From positions 5,938 through 14,884 of the forward strand of contig DLHV01000024.1 in NCBI GenBank assembly GCA_002483395.1: 8,947 nucleotides of DNA. The letters run 5' to 3'. Under the pieces are notes generated by a model. The model saw only the letters and a list, made by a program, of their open reading frames with translations, searched no databases and was not told the DNA's origin. Every line of letters begins with the position of its first letter. The first letter of the stretch is position 1. The DNA is from Chloracidobacterium sp. UBA7659 (lineage in GTDB: Bacteria; Acidobacteriota; Blastocatellia; Pyrinomonadales; Pyrinomonadaceae). The translations under genes and the position numbers were made by a program. Below are positions 1 through 5,165 of this stretch, piece after piece.

Positions 1-129
1 AACCGCGGCGGCAAGCCGTATAACGCCTTCCTCGAAGGCCGTGTGAAGGACGATTCGTATTGCCTGATCCTCCATCTTTCGAATATGGAGCTGAAAAAGC
101 CGAAGGGACTCGACGATGCTGAATCTTGA
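1..129 (+). CDS. C-terminal end of an unidentified protein (5' truncated by window)
   Basis: Reading from base 1 gives 42 sense codons and then TGA at 127-129. The last residues are KKPKGLDDAES and the visible part includes NAFLEGRVKDDSYCLILHL. This stretch alternates hydrophobic and charged residues, as the last beta strands of a globular domain would. Codon use resembles the following ligase gene. The stop lies 14 bases inside the ligase gene, so the two are very likely co-transcribed and translationally coupled. I do not recognise the family from this short tail. The overlap suggests a partner in the ligase's pathway, but that is inference. The true start lies left of the window. Confidence 0.72.
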   Translation, partial: NRGGKPYNAFLEGRVKDDSYCLILHLSNMELKKPKGLDDAES

Positions 130-1573
130 TTTCGACAAGAAAAAATTCACCTGTAAGTTCGATTACTGCACGGGCAAGGCGACCGACCTGGCCGATCCGT
201 CACTGCATGTAAAGGCACAGGAATACAAGCGCCGGACGAGCGGGATGATGAAGGCCCTTTCGGCCGAGGACGCATTCAAGCTGCCGCAGACGCGAGGGCT
301 TTTTGTCACGCGGAAATACGACGGCGAGAACGCAATGATCTTCTTTGACGGCGAGACGATTATCTCGGTAAATCCAGGCGGCACGGCGCGGGTCGGACTG
401 CCGTGTTTCGATGAAGCCGCCGAGCTTTTGAAATCGGCGAAGGTCAAGTCATGCATTCTCGGGGCCGAAATATACGTAAAGGAAGGTGCCTCCTCAGCAC
501 ATCCGGTGCAGCAGGTCGTGCGCGTTTTGCGTTCGCCGCCGTCAAAGGAGCAGCTTGAGAGATTGGGGCTGGCTGTTTTTGATGTGATCGAGGCGGACGG
601 GGAAACGGTCGATTCGGCGGCGAATGTTTTCGAATTATTAAAGAAATGGTTCGGCAAGGGAAACCGTGTACATCCGGTCGAGTTTGAGAAAACCGATAAG
701 ATCGACACGGTAATGGAGCGTTTCACTGAATGGGTGATCGGCGAAGGAGCCGAAGGTGTTGTCGTCCGGCACGATCAGGCAGGCTGGTACAAGATCAAGC
801 TTCGCCATAATGTCGATGTCGCGATAATCGGCTATTCTGAAGCCACCGACGACCGCAAAGGCATGCTGCACGATCTGCTCGTGGCGGTGATGCGGGATGA
901 TGGGACGTTCCACGAATTTACGCGCGTCGGCGGTGGTTTTACGGAGGATGACCGCCGGTCGATCGCCGCCGACCTGAAAAAGCGGATCGTGCCGTCGGAT
1001 TACGTGGCGGTGAATAACGATTATGTCGCGTACGAAATGATCAAGCCGGGGCCGGTGATCGAGATCTCGTGCCTGGACATGATCGCCGAGCGTGCACGCG
1101 GCGGGCCGGTAAAGCGAATGGTGCTCGATTGGGACGGCAAACGCTATTCGGCGGTTACCAGGATGCCCCTGGTAAGCGTCATATCGCCCCAGTACATCCG
1201 CATGCGCGACGATAAGGATGCGGTCACGGACGATGTGAATATCCGGCAGGTGAGCGAGCTTGTACAGGTGCCGGAAGCCGAGAAATCTGCCCATGCCGAC
1301 GACGATCCGGCGAGCGAGATCCTTGAACGGACTGTTTACACAAAGGTGATGAAAGGCAACAAGATGGTCCGAAAGCTGCTCATGTGGAAGACCAATAAAA
1401 AGGACCGAAACGACTTTCCGGGTTATGTGGTTTACCTGACAGATTTCAGCCCGAACAGGCAAAATCCGCTCGAACGTGATATCAAAATATCGAATGACGA
1501 AAAGACGGCGAAGAAAATATTCGATCAGCTTGCGGAAAAGAATTTCATCAGCGGCTGGGAAAAGGCGAAATAA
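116..1573 (+). CDS. ATP-dependent DNA ligase-type protein (nucleotidyltransferase + OB fold) with an extra C-terminal domain
   Basis: This 485-residue protein should join nucleic acid nicks through a covalent lysyl-AMP intermediate. Seen in sequence: motif I is KYDGE with the nucleophile K67; motif III is LGAEIYV (E118); motif IIIa is AVFDV (F155, D156); motif IV is EGVVVR (E213); motif V is YKIKLR (K226, K228). An OB-fold region follows (about 231-380) and carries a motif VI match, IRMRDDK (R364, D366, K367). Motif VI of this form points to DNA ligases of the LigB/LigC/LigD-LIG type rather than to Rnl2-type RNA ligases. Residues ~405-485 form an extra domain with several aromatic and basic residues that I cannot assign. 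No Pol or phosphoesterase domain is attached. The AAGGGA at 103-108 is a plausible ribosome site 7 bases before the ATG, and the start overlaps the upstream gene. The nucleic acid substrate is not certain. Confidence 0.88.
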   Translation: MLNLDFDKKKFTCKFDYCTGKATDLADPSLHVKAQEYKRRTSGMMKALSAEDAFKLPQTRGLFVTRKYDGENAMIFFDGETIISVNPGGTARVGLPCFDEAAELLKSAKVKSCILGAEIYVKEGASSAHPVQQVVRVLRSPPSKEQLERLGLAVFDVIEADGETVDSAANVFELLKKWFGKGNRVHPVEFEKTDKIDTVMERFTEWVIGEGAEGVVVRHDQAGWYKIKLRHNVDVAIIGYSEATDDRKGMLHDLLVAVMRDDGTFHEFTRVGGGFTEDDRRSIAADLKKRIVPSDYVAVNNDYVAYEMIKPGPVIEISCLDMIAERARGGPVKRMVLDWDGKRYSAVTRMPLVSVISPQYIRMRDDKDAVTDDVNIRQVSELVQVPEAEKSAHADDDPASEILERTVYTKVMKGNKMVRKLLMWKTNKKDRNDFPGYVVYLTDFSPNRQNPLERDIKISNDEKTAKKIFDQLAEKNFISGWEKAK

Positions 1574-1582
1574 TCCAATTTG

Positions 1583-1731
1583 TCATACCAAGTCGTTCCA
1601 CTCGTCGACTGGCCCCGAATTTGAAGGAATCGTCAGGCGGTGTCTTGATAGATCATAAACTGGTGTTTTCTCCCGGAATAAAGGCCATCGAATCCGAGTC
1701 GCCGCAAGCGCCGAATGAAATCGCTTCGTTT
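1583..1731 (-). pseudogene. hicA: Degenerate hicA toxin gene (start lost, frameshifted, internally deleted)
   Basis: Directly after hicB on the minus strand a HicA-like peptide can be read: KRSDFIRRLRRLGFDG, then YSGRKHQFMIYQD. The frame then breaks near 1640-1644, with a TGA at 1633-1635. A one-base shift recovers HRLTIPSNSG and, near the end, DEWNDL. HicA toxins are small mRNA-cleaving proteins with a double-stranded RNA-binding fold and a catalytic histidine; KHQFM matches the usual position of that histidine. No start codon precedes the first lysine: TGT stands there, and hicB now ends GTGTAA. A lost G from a TGTGAAA stop/start overlap would explain both changes. Only about 49 codons remain against roughly 75-90 in the family, with the gap between SNS and DEW. 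The toxin should be dead. Confidence 0.72.
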
Positions 1732-2002
1732 ACACGGATTCCACGGCTTCATATTCTGGTTCCTTGTTCAAATCCATGCCATCCAAAACCGGCAATGCGT
1801 GACCCAACTTCAAACCAACCAGAACCCAGTCTTCCAGAACCGAATGCAACTCGTTCTGACACTCGCTCAAGCTGCCGCCAAATGCGATCACGCCTTTGCA
1901 CGAAGGAATTCGCCCGGAAAATGAGCCGTTCTCCAATTTGTCGTATTCGGCCTGAGACATCGCGTGTTCCAGATAATCACTCAAAATGTATTGTCCCGTC
2001 AT
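1730..2002 (-). CDS. hicB: HicB-family antitoxin, now without a working toxin
   Basis: This is a 90-residue acidic protein. It has the compact HicB-like layout: GRIPSCKGVIAFGGSLSECQ (residues 30-49) is the typical strand-turn-strand followed by a helix, and DWVLVGLKLGHALPVLDG (58-75) is typical of the small HicB partners encoded before hicA. HicB proteins bind and neutralise HicA and often repress their own promoter. I see no clear added DNA-binding domain, so self-regulation is uncertain. The frame is intact although the adjoining hicA is broken. The gene runs towards the ligase gene and would converge with it. No Shine-Dalgarno sequence precedes the ATG; a possible -10 box lies only 9 bases upstream, which suggests a leaderless message. 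Confidence 0.82.
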   Translation of the reverse strand: MTGQYILSDYLEHAMSQAEYDKLENGSFSGRIPSCKGVIAFGGSLSECQNELHSVLEDWVLVGLKLGHALPVLDGMDLNKEPEYEAVESV

Positions 2003-2011
2003 AACGATATA

Positions 2012-2017
2012 ATTTTA
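2012..2017 (-). promoter_or_regulatory. Possible -10 box (TAAAAT) for hicB, leaderless start
   Basis: On the minus strand, TATGC-TAAAAT lies 9 bases before the hicB ATG. A TG dinucleotide one base upstream would make it an extended -10. I see no good -35. No ribosome site exists between the box and the ATG, so transcription may begin at or next to the start codon. Confidence 0.25.
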
Positions 2018-2100
2018 GCATAACCACATCTGAGCTGTTTTCATGAATTTCTCCATGCCCGCACCCCGCACACAGCGTCGAAAGCGTTCCCTCATGATCT

Positions 2101-2145
2101 TTATCCCTTATCCTTCATCCTTTATCCTTTCGATTATCCTTTCGA
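2101..2145 (+). repeat. Short pyrimidine-rich tandem repeat, unit TTATCCTTTCGA
   Basis: Two exact 12-base units, TTATCCTTTCGA, stand head to tail at 2122-2133 and 2134-2145. Degenerate partial units (TTATCCCTTATCCTTCATCC) precede them from 2101. The tract is purine-rich on the minus strand and lies between the end of the secreted protein gene (2193) and the start of hicB (2002). No function is evident; it may be a simple slippage repeat. Confidence 0.7.
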
Positions 2146-2192
2146 TGGCCGGATGTCGGAATGTTGATCTTACGTAGGTCATAGCGATTTGT

Positions 2193-2762
2193 TTACTTGA
2201 GGTCGGAGCACTTGAACTTTGTTCTGTCGTAAGGAGTGCCGTATAGAAATCCCGTAGCTAATTCTCCATCCCCACCGTCGCTAACCTGCATCTCGATTCC
2301 ATACCCGACGCCCGCTTGATTCGGAGCTTTCCACAGATCGAATTCCCATTGCATATAGGAAATAGCCCGCGGCTCATTATTCGGTCCATAAATCATAACC
2401 GTGCGTTCGAAACGGTTCACGTTATAAGTGAACTCCTTTAGTGGAACTTGCTTGAAGAGTCGAACCTCGTAACGTAGAATCGTCGCCGCTGGCAAATCAT
2501 ACATGTCGAAAGAATCGGACGATGGATCACACGGATCGCCGGAATAATCAACGCGAAAAGTTCCGGTCTCGTTTTTGTATTCAAATTGATACTGTCGATC
2601 GTGGTTGGTTCTTTTGCCGTTACCGAGTAGCTTTTCGACATCTACCCTTGTGGATTTGAATGGCAAAAGGCCGTTCCATCCATCTTCAACCGGCTGCGCG
2701 AAGACCGATGGAGAAAAGAAGAGGACGAAGAATACAACAAAGGCTCTAGTTGAAAACGTCAC
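2193..2762 (-). CDS. Small secreted protein of unknown function
   Basis: This is a 189-residue protein with a clear N-terminal signal peptide. It has a short basic start (TR), a hydrophobic run (AFVVFFVLFFSPSVF) and a likely cleavage site after FA, before Q23. The mature part starts with WNGLLPFKSTRVDVEKLLG (29-47), a pattern I recall from small exported proteins of Blastocatellia. Two cysteines (C78 and C185) could form a disulfide outside the cytoplasm. No catalytic motif is visible. The start is GTG at 2762, supported by an AGGAGG site with a 6-base spacer. The start codon overlaps the stop of the upstream 17-codon ORF as GTGA. It lies between two toxin-antitoxin loci, but nothing in its sequence ties it to them. 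Confidence 0.8.
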   Translation of the reverse strand: MTFSTRAFVVFFVLFFSPSVFAQPVEDGWNGLLPFKSTRVDVEKLLGNGKRTNHDRQYQFEYKNETGTFRVDYSGDPCDPSSDSFDMYDLPAATILRYEVRLFKQVPLKEFTYNVNRFERTVMIYGPNNEPRAISYMQWEFDLWKAPNQAGVGYGIEMQVSDGGDGELATGFLYGTPYDRTKFKCSDLK

Positions 2763-2812
2763 GACAATCCTCCTCTTATCTGCCTGAAGATATTATCTGC
2801 GGTGATCGGCAT
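2759..2812 (-). other. 17-codon ORF (MPITADNIFRQIRGGLS) overlapping the next gene by GTGA
   Basis: This short frame encodes MPITADNIFRQIRGGLS and ends in TGA, sharing GTGA with the start of the secreted protein gene. The frame is open upstream for 15 more codons, back to a TAA. A near copy (MPITVDNIFKQIKSGM) sits at the same place before brnT. Of the first 13 codons (through Ile/Lys or Arg), differences are one silent (ACC/ACG) and three conservative (A/V, R/K, R/K). It could be a coupling leader peptide, the worn-down tail of a lost gene, or simply part of the repeat. I cannot tell which from one window. Confidence 0.4.
2769..2774 (-). promoter_or_regulatory. Strong ribosome binding site (AGGAGG) that fixes a GTG start
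   Basis: AGGAGG on the minus strand stands six bases before the GTG at 2762. It decides the start of the secreted protein. It also lies inside the upstream 17-codon ORF, so ribosomes ending that ORF would pass over it. It is the clearest ribosome site in the window; several other genes here lack one. Confidence 0.75.
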
Positions 2813-2967
2813 GCCGTCGTACCCACCACCCCGTCCGCGAAACTCGTCCACCCTTCCTTAGGCAGGAGGGGAGCTATGGACGGAGACTAATCATTCGGCA
2901 TCGGTGCCGAGCTCGATCATCACAGGTCGGCGGAACTCACGCGTCGCGTCCCGCGTTCGATGACGAA
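2776..2967 (-). repeat. Dispersed ~190-base repeat, copy A, with internal hairpin
   Basis: This stretch matches 3470-3657 in the same orientation with scattered substitutions and small indels. Shared blocks read on the minus strand include TTCGTCATCG, TGATGATCGAGCT, GCTCCCCTCCTGCCT and GATAATATCTTCA. A hairpin pairs 2851-2858 with 2864-2871 (CCCTTCCT with AGGAGGGG, one G-T type mismatch, 5-base loop). A perfect 10-base palindrome, CGGCATGCCG, lies at 2807-2816. The copy fills the space between the antitoxin gene and the secreted protein gene. It lacks any transposase and resembles a palindromic intergenic repeat, so other copies probably exist in the genome. Confidence 0.8.
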
Positions 2968-2975
2968 GGTGCCGA

Positions 2976-3170
2976 TCACAGCTTGATGATCTCCATGTCT
3001 TTTTTCAACAGCCGATTGACTACCTTGTTCCTATCGATGTTCTTCTCAGTCGAGAGTTTCTGAACGAATTCAGCTATCTCTGGTTCCAGATAGATCGGTA
3101 GATTGAATTCGCCGTCGGGGTTGTGAAATTTACCTCTGACACCCTTTGAAAAATCATATTCCTTCTTCAT
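2976..3170 (-). CDS. Antitoxin of the BrnT-type toxin, probable ribbon-helix-helix protein
   Basis: Starting at the ATG at 3168-3170 gives a 64-residue protein, MKKEYDFSKG... . The part FNLPIYLEPEIAEFVQKLS (residues 22-40) followed by KNIDRNKVVNRLLKKD looks like the strand-helix-helix pattern of CopG/BrnA-type antitoxins. These dimerise, bind operator DNA and block the toxin. A longer frame back to 3236 exists, but those added residues are encoded wholly within brnT and look unlike protein start sequence. I therefore prefer the inner ATG, which overlaps the end of brnT by 17 bases, a usual toxin-first BrnTA layout. There is no strong ribosome site, so translation is probably coupled to the toxin. 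The start MKKEYDFSKGVRGKF resembles antitoxins I recall beside BrnT. Confidence 0.82.
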   Translation of the reverse strand: MKKEYDFSKGVRGKFHNPDGEFNLPIYLEPEIAEFVQKLSTEKNIDRNKVVNRLLKKDMEIIKL

Positions 3171-3459
3171 ATTGTTGTGTTTCCCGTTTCGTTGCTTTTC
3201 TCGCTGAAATAATTCTGATTCGAGTTGCTTCTGCATCTAAACGCGCGAATGTGTGCGACATAACCAGTAGGATTCCGCTTTCGTCTAATCCCATTGTAAT
3301 CCATCTTTCCTCAGCCTCACTATATTCTTCATCGGGAATCGCAAGCAAATTCGGGTCGCGAAATATCGTCGTCGCCCGTTCAAAACTAACTTTGTGTTTA
3401 CGAAGATTACTCCTAGCCTTCTTAAGGTCCCATTCAAAATCGTAATGCATAATCTTCAC
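3154..3459 (-). CDS. brnT: BrnT-family toxin (ribonuclease-like)
   Basis: BrnT toxins are small RNase-fold proteins that stop translation by cleaving RNA. Family marks are clear: FEWDLKKARSNLRKHKVSFE near the start, an acidic EEYSEAEERWITMG stretch in the middle, and RIRIISARKATKRE near the end. No frameshift or missing block is visible, so the toxin is probably functional. The frame can start at GTG (3457-3459), which overlaps the upstream 16-codon ORF as GTGA and has AGG five bases before it. It can also start at ATG (3448-3450), giving 98 residues and the usual family start close to FEW. The antitoxin gene follows with a 17-base overlap. Autoregulation by the toxin-antitoxin complex is expected from the family, but I found no clear operator here. 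Confidence 0.88.
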   Translation of the reverse strand: MKIMHYDFEWDLKKARSNLRKHKVSFERATTIFRDPNLLAIPDEEYSEAEERWITMGLDESGILLVMSHTFARLDAEATRIRIISARKATKRETQQYEEGI

Positions 3460-3506
3460 ATACCTGATTTTATCTGCTTGAAGATATTATCTACCGTGAT
3501 CGGCAT
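3456..3506 (-). other. 16-codon ORF (MPITVDNIFKQIKSGM) overlapping the brnT start by GTGA
   Basis: This frame encodes MPITVDNIFKQIKSGM and ends TGA within GTGA at the possible GTG start of brnT. It is the counterpart of the 17-codon ORF before the secreted protein gene and lies at the 3' end of repeat copy B. The same relation of a short-ORF stop to the next GTG at two unrelated genes is the main reason to record it. Chance inheritance with the repeat is the simplest other explanation. Confidence 0.4.
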
Positions 3507-3657
3507 GCCATCGCTCCCACCACCGTCCGCGAAAACGCGTCCACCCCTCCTCAGGCAGGAGGGGAGCCACGGAGACGAGCTTTGCTGCGTCGGTGCCAAG
3601 CTCGATCATCATCAGGCTTGCGAAACCAGCGCGTCGCGGTTTTGCCCGATGACGAAG
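3470..3657 (-). repeat. Dispersed ~190-base repeat, copy B, with internal hairpin
   Basis: This is the second copy of the repeat at 2776-2967, in direct orientation. It contains a perfect 8-base-pair hairpin, CCCCTCCT (3544-3551) with AGGAGGGG (3557-3564), around a 5-base loop. It also contains the palindrome GGCATGCC at 3502-3509, two bases shorter than in copy A. The copy fills much of the space between brnT and the primase gene. Frames through it are interrupted by stops (three TGA codons in a row at 3606-3614), so it is not a coding gene as a whole. Confidence 0.8.
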
Positions 3658-3713
3658 ATCGTGTCGTGCGAGTCGCCCCATGACAAAACCTTCGTCCACG
3701 GCCGTTTTAAACT
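3612..3713 (-). pseudogene. Possible remnant of a coding sequence (33 codons)
   Basis: Between a TAG and a TGA the minus strand holds 33 open codons with protein-like composition, including TKVLSWGDSHDTIFVIGQN. Third positions are rich in G and C, as in the real genes nearby. There is no start codon with a ribosome site. Its 3' half runs into repeat copy B. It may be the tail of a gene destroyed by insertion, or a part of the repeat family that happens to be open. I do not recognise a family. Confidence 0.22.
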
Positions 3714-3749
3714 CTACGACTGAAATCGCGCAATAACAACTGAATACGC

Positions 3750-3755
3750 TAGAAT
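3750..3755 (+). promoter_or_regulatory. Possible -10 box (TAGAAT) for the primase-phosphatase gene
   Basis: TAGAAT stands 7 bases before the ATG at 3763, with no Shine-Dalgarno sequence between. This spacing would put the transcript start at the ATG, a leaderless message. No convincing -35 is visible. The similar boxes before hicB (TAAAAT) and the HEAT gene (TAGATT, 5147-5152) are also close to their starts. Confidence 0.3.
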
Positions 3756-3762
3756 TGGGTAG

Positions 3763-5010
3763 ATGCCTGCACCGTTCTACGAATTTGCCGGGAACAAACG
3801 CCTGCTCTGGATCGCCGAGGAGTGGATGCGTTATGCGGACGACCTTGCGACGTGGGCGATGAAACGGCTTGTAAACCGGCGCGATGTTTGGAGCCAGTAC
3901 ACGCTTAGGGATGGGAAGGTCGGTGTGGTAATGCTTCCGATCCCGGAGCGTCGCAAACTGGGCACGGACATGGTCACGCTCAATAAGCTGCACCGGCATT
4001 TTCAGGCGAAATCGGCTGCTCATTTGATCGGACTTTTTTCGATCAGCGATCACAGCACGTGTAAATGGTTTGCGGTGGACGTAGATCTGCACGACGAAAC
4101 ACTGCCCGGTGCTGACGAGATCGCCGAGGCGAATTTTGCGGCGGCCCTCGAGTGGGCTGAAAAACTTCGAGATCAGGGAATGGACCCGATGCTTTTGGAC
4201 AGCAACGGCGTCGGCGGTTATCACGTCTGGGTTCTGCTTGATAAAGAATATCCGCTCGCTGACGTATTCGATTTTGCCGACGAGTTACGGTCTGATTGGG
4301 ACAAACTGAACCTGCCGCGAAAGCCGGAAATATTTCCGCCCAAGCGCGTAGTCGCACCGGACGATTTGCCTTACACGCTGCGCACGGCCGGCCGGCATCA
4401 TACGCGGCATTTTTACACGCGCGTTTGGAATTTCGACGCCATTGCCGGTGAAAACGAATGGCTCGAAGGCGGCGATGCGATCGAAGCGATGATTGCGACG
4501 CGGCCGTCGAAGCTTCCGAAGAAAGCGAAGTCGAAGAAAAAGGCTTCGCTCGTGCCTGCTCCTGCGCCGAAGAAACGTGACGCGACGCGCAAGCCGCGGG
4601 TTTGTCTCGATCTGGACGGTGTGCTCGCGCAATACGACAAATGGAAAGGCGTCGATCACATCGGCGACCCAATCCCGGGAGCTTTAGAATTTACAAAGCA
4701 GCTTGCGAAAATCGCCGAGATTGTAATCTTCACATCGCGGTGTGCTCAGGACGTGCTCGAAGGCTCGCGCATTACGCCCGGCCAGCTCCGTATCCGTGTC
4801 ATCGAATGGCTGGAGAAGCACAAATTTCCTTTCACCGATGTTTACACGGGCCAGGGCAAGCCGCGGGCGGCGGCATTCATCGACGACCGGGCCGTAGTTT
4901 GCAACCCGCAAGCGGACAAAGACGCTTTCACCACTGCGCTTGGCCAGACACGTACCCTGGTCGCCAAACCACATGGCCTGCCAAAAACGATCAAGCGTTC
5001 TGATGTGTAG
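3763..5010 (+). CDS. AEP primase domain fused to a HAD-superfamily phosphatase
   Basis: The 415-residue protein has two domains. Residues ~1-247 form an archaeo-eukaryotic primase domain like those of TOTE-type and related bacterial systems. The metal-binding pair is in WFAVDVDLHD (D106, D108). The second motif is SNGVGGYHVWVL (H154). The third region is EIFPPKR, and LRTAGRHHTRHFYTRVWN (206-223) supplies likely nucleotide-binding basic residues. A Lys/Ala/Pro linker (~248-277) follows. Residues ~278-400 form a HAD phosphatase: DLDGVL (nucleophile D283, D285), FTSR (T324/S325), GKPRA (K366) and FIDDRAV (D374, D375). Expected activities are primer or gap synthesis plus removal of a phosphate from an end or a nucleotide. 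Which phosphate is not visible; a 3'-end phosphatase or a nucleotidase both fit. All key residues are present. The gene stands alone on its strand, with no ribosome site before ATG. Confidence 0.85.
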   Translation: MPAPFYEFAGNKRLLWIAEEWMRYADDLATWAMKRLVNRRDVWSQYTLRDGKVGVVMLPIPERRKLGTDMVTLNKLHRHFQAKSAAHLIGLFSISDHSTCKWFAVDVDLHDETLPGADEIAEANFAAALEWAEKLRDQGMDPMLLDSNGVGGYHVWVLLDKEYPLADVFDFADELRSDWDKLNLPRKPEIFPPKRVVAPDDLPYTLRTAGRHHTRHFYTRVWNFDAIAGENEWLEGGDAIEAMIATRPSKLPKKAKSKKKASLVPAPAPKKRDATRKPRVCLDLDGVLAQYDKWKGVDHIGDPIPGALEFTKQLAKIAEIVIFTSRCAQDVLEGSRITPGQLRIRVIEWLEKHKFPFTDVYTGQGKPRAAAFIDDRAVVCNPQADKDAFTTALGQTRTLVAKPHGLPKTIKRSDV

Positions 5011-5165
5011 GTTGTTGGAGAATTGGCCGGGGCACTGTGGTTAGCCACGATAAACCACCGTTTGATACCGGTCGCGTTGTCGGGTGTGTGCCGATACAAT
5101 CCAAAAGATTGTTGCTTTTTGGGACGAAATACGTTATCAACAAATCTAGATTATTAGCCACAGAT

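Noticed and set aside
638..1462. 274-codon open frame on the minus strand
   Set aside because: It lies antisense to the ligase gene, whose motifs IV-VI occupy the same DNA. Its His/Arg-rich make-up is typical of a shadow frame.
1621..2004. 127-codon plus-strand frame opposite hicB
   Set aside because: HicB and hicA family features are clear on the minus strand. The plus-strand product is Ser/Pro/Arg-rich without recognisable structure.
2101..2145. CRISPR-like or iteron array
   Set aside because: There are only two exact 12-base units with no spacers and no nearby replication or cas gene.
3171..3236. Longer antitoxin start with 22 extra residues
   Set aside because: The extension is encoded entirely within brnT in another frame. 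MKKEYDFSKG at 3170 matches the start I recall for this antitoxin family.
1583..3657. Insertion sequence or integron carrying the toxin-antitoxin genes
   Set aside because: I found no transposase, integrase, terminal inverted repeats or target duplication. Only diverged direct intergenic repeats are present.
3487..4224. 245-codon open frame on the minus strand
   Set aside because: It runs antisense through the primase domain and repeat copy B. Its composition is Arg/His-rich shadow sequence with no family signal, while the plus-strand frame has intact catalytic motifs.
5037..5058. GTGGTT...AACCAC hairpin after the primase gene as a terminator
   Set aside because: The stem is only 6 base pairs with a 10-base loop, and no T run follows.
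5037..5165. GTG start giving a 43-residue longer HEAT protein
   Set aside because: The longer start would place the signal peptide inside the chain. The ATG at 5166 puts the basic-hydrophobic signal at the very N-terminus.
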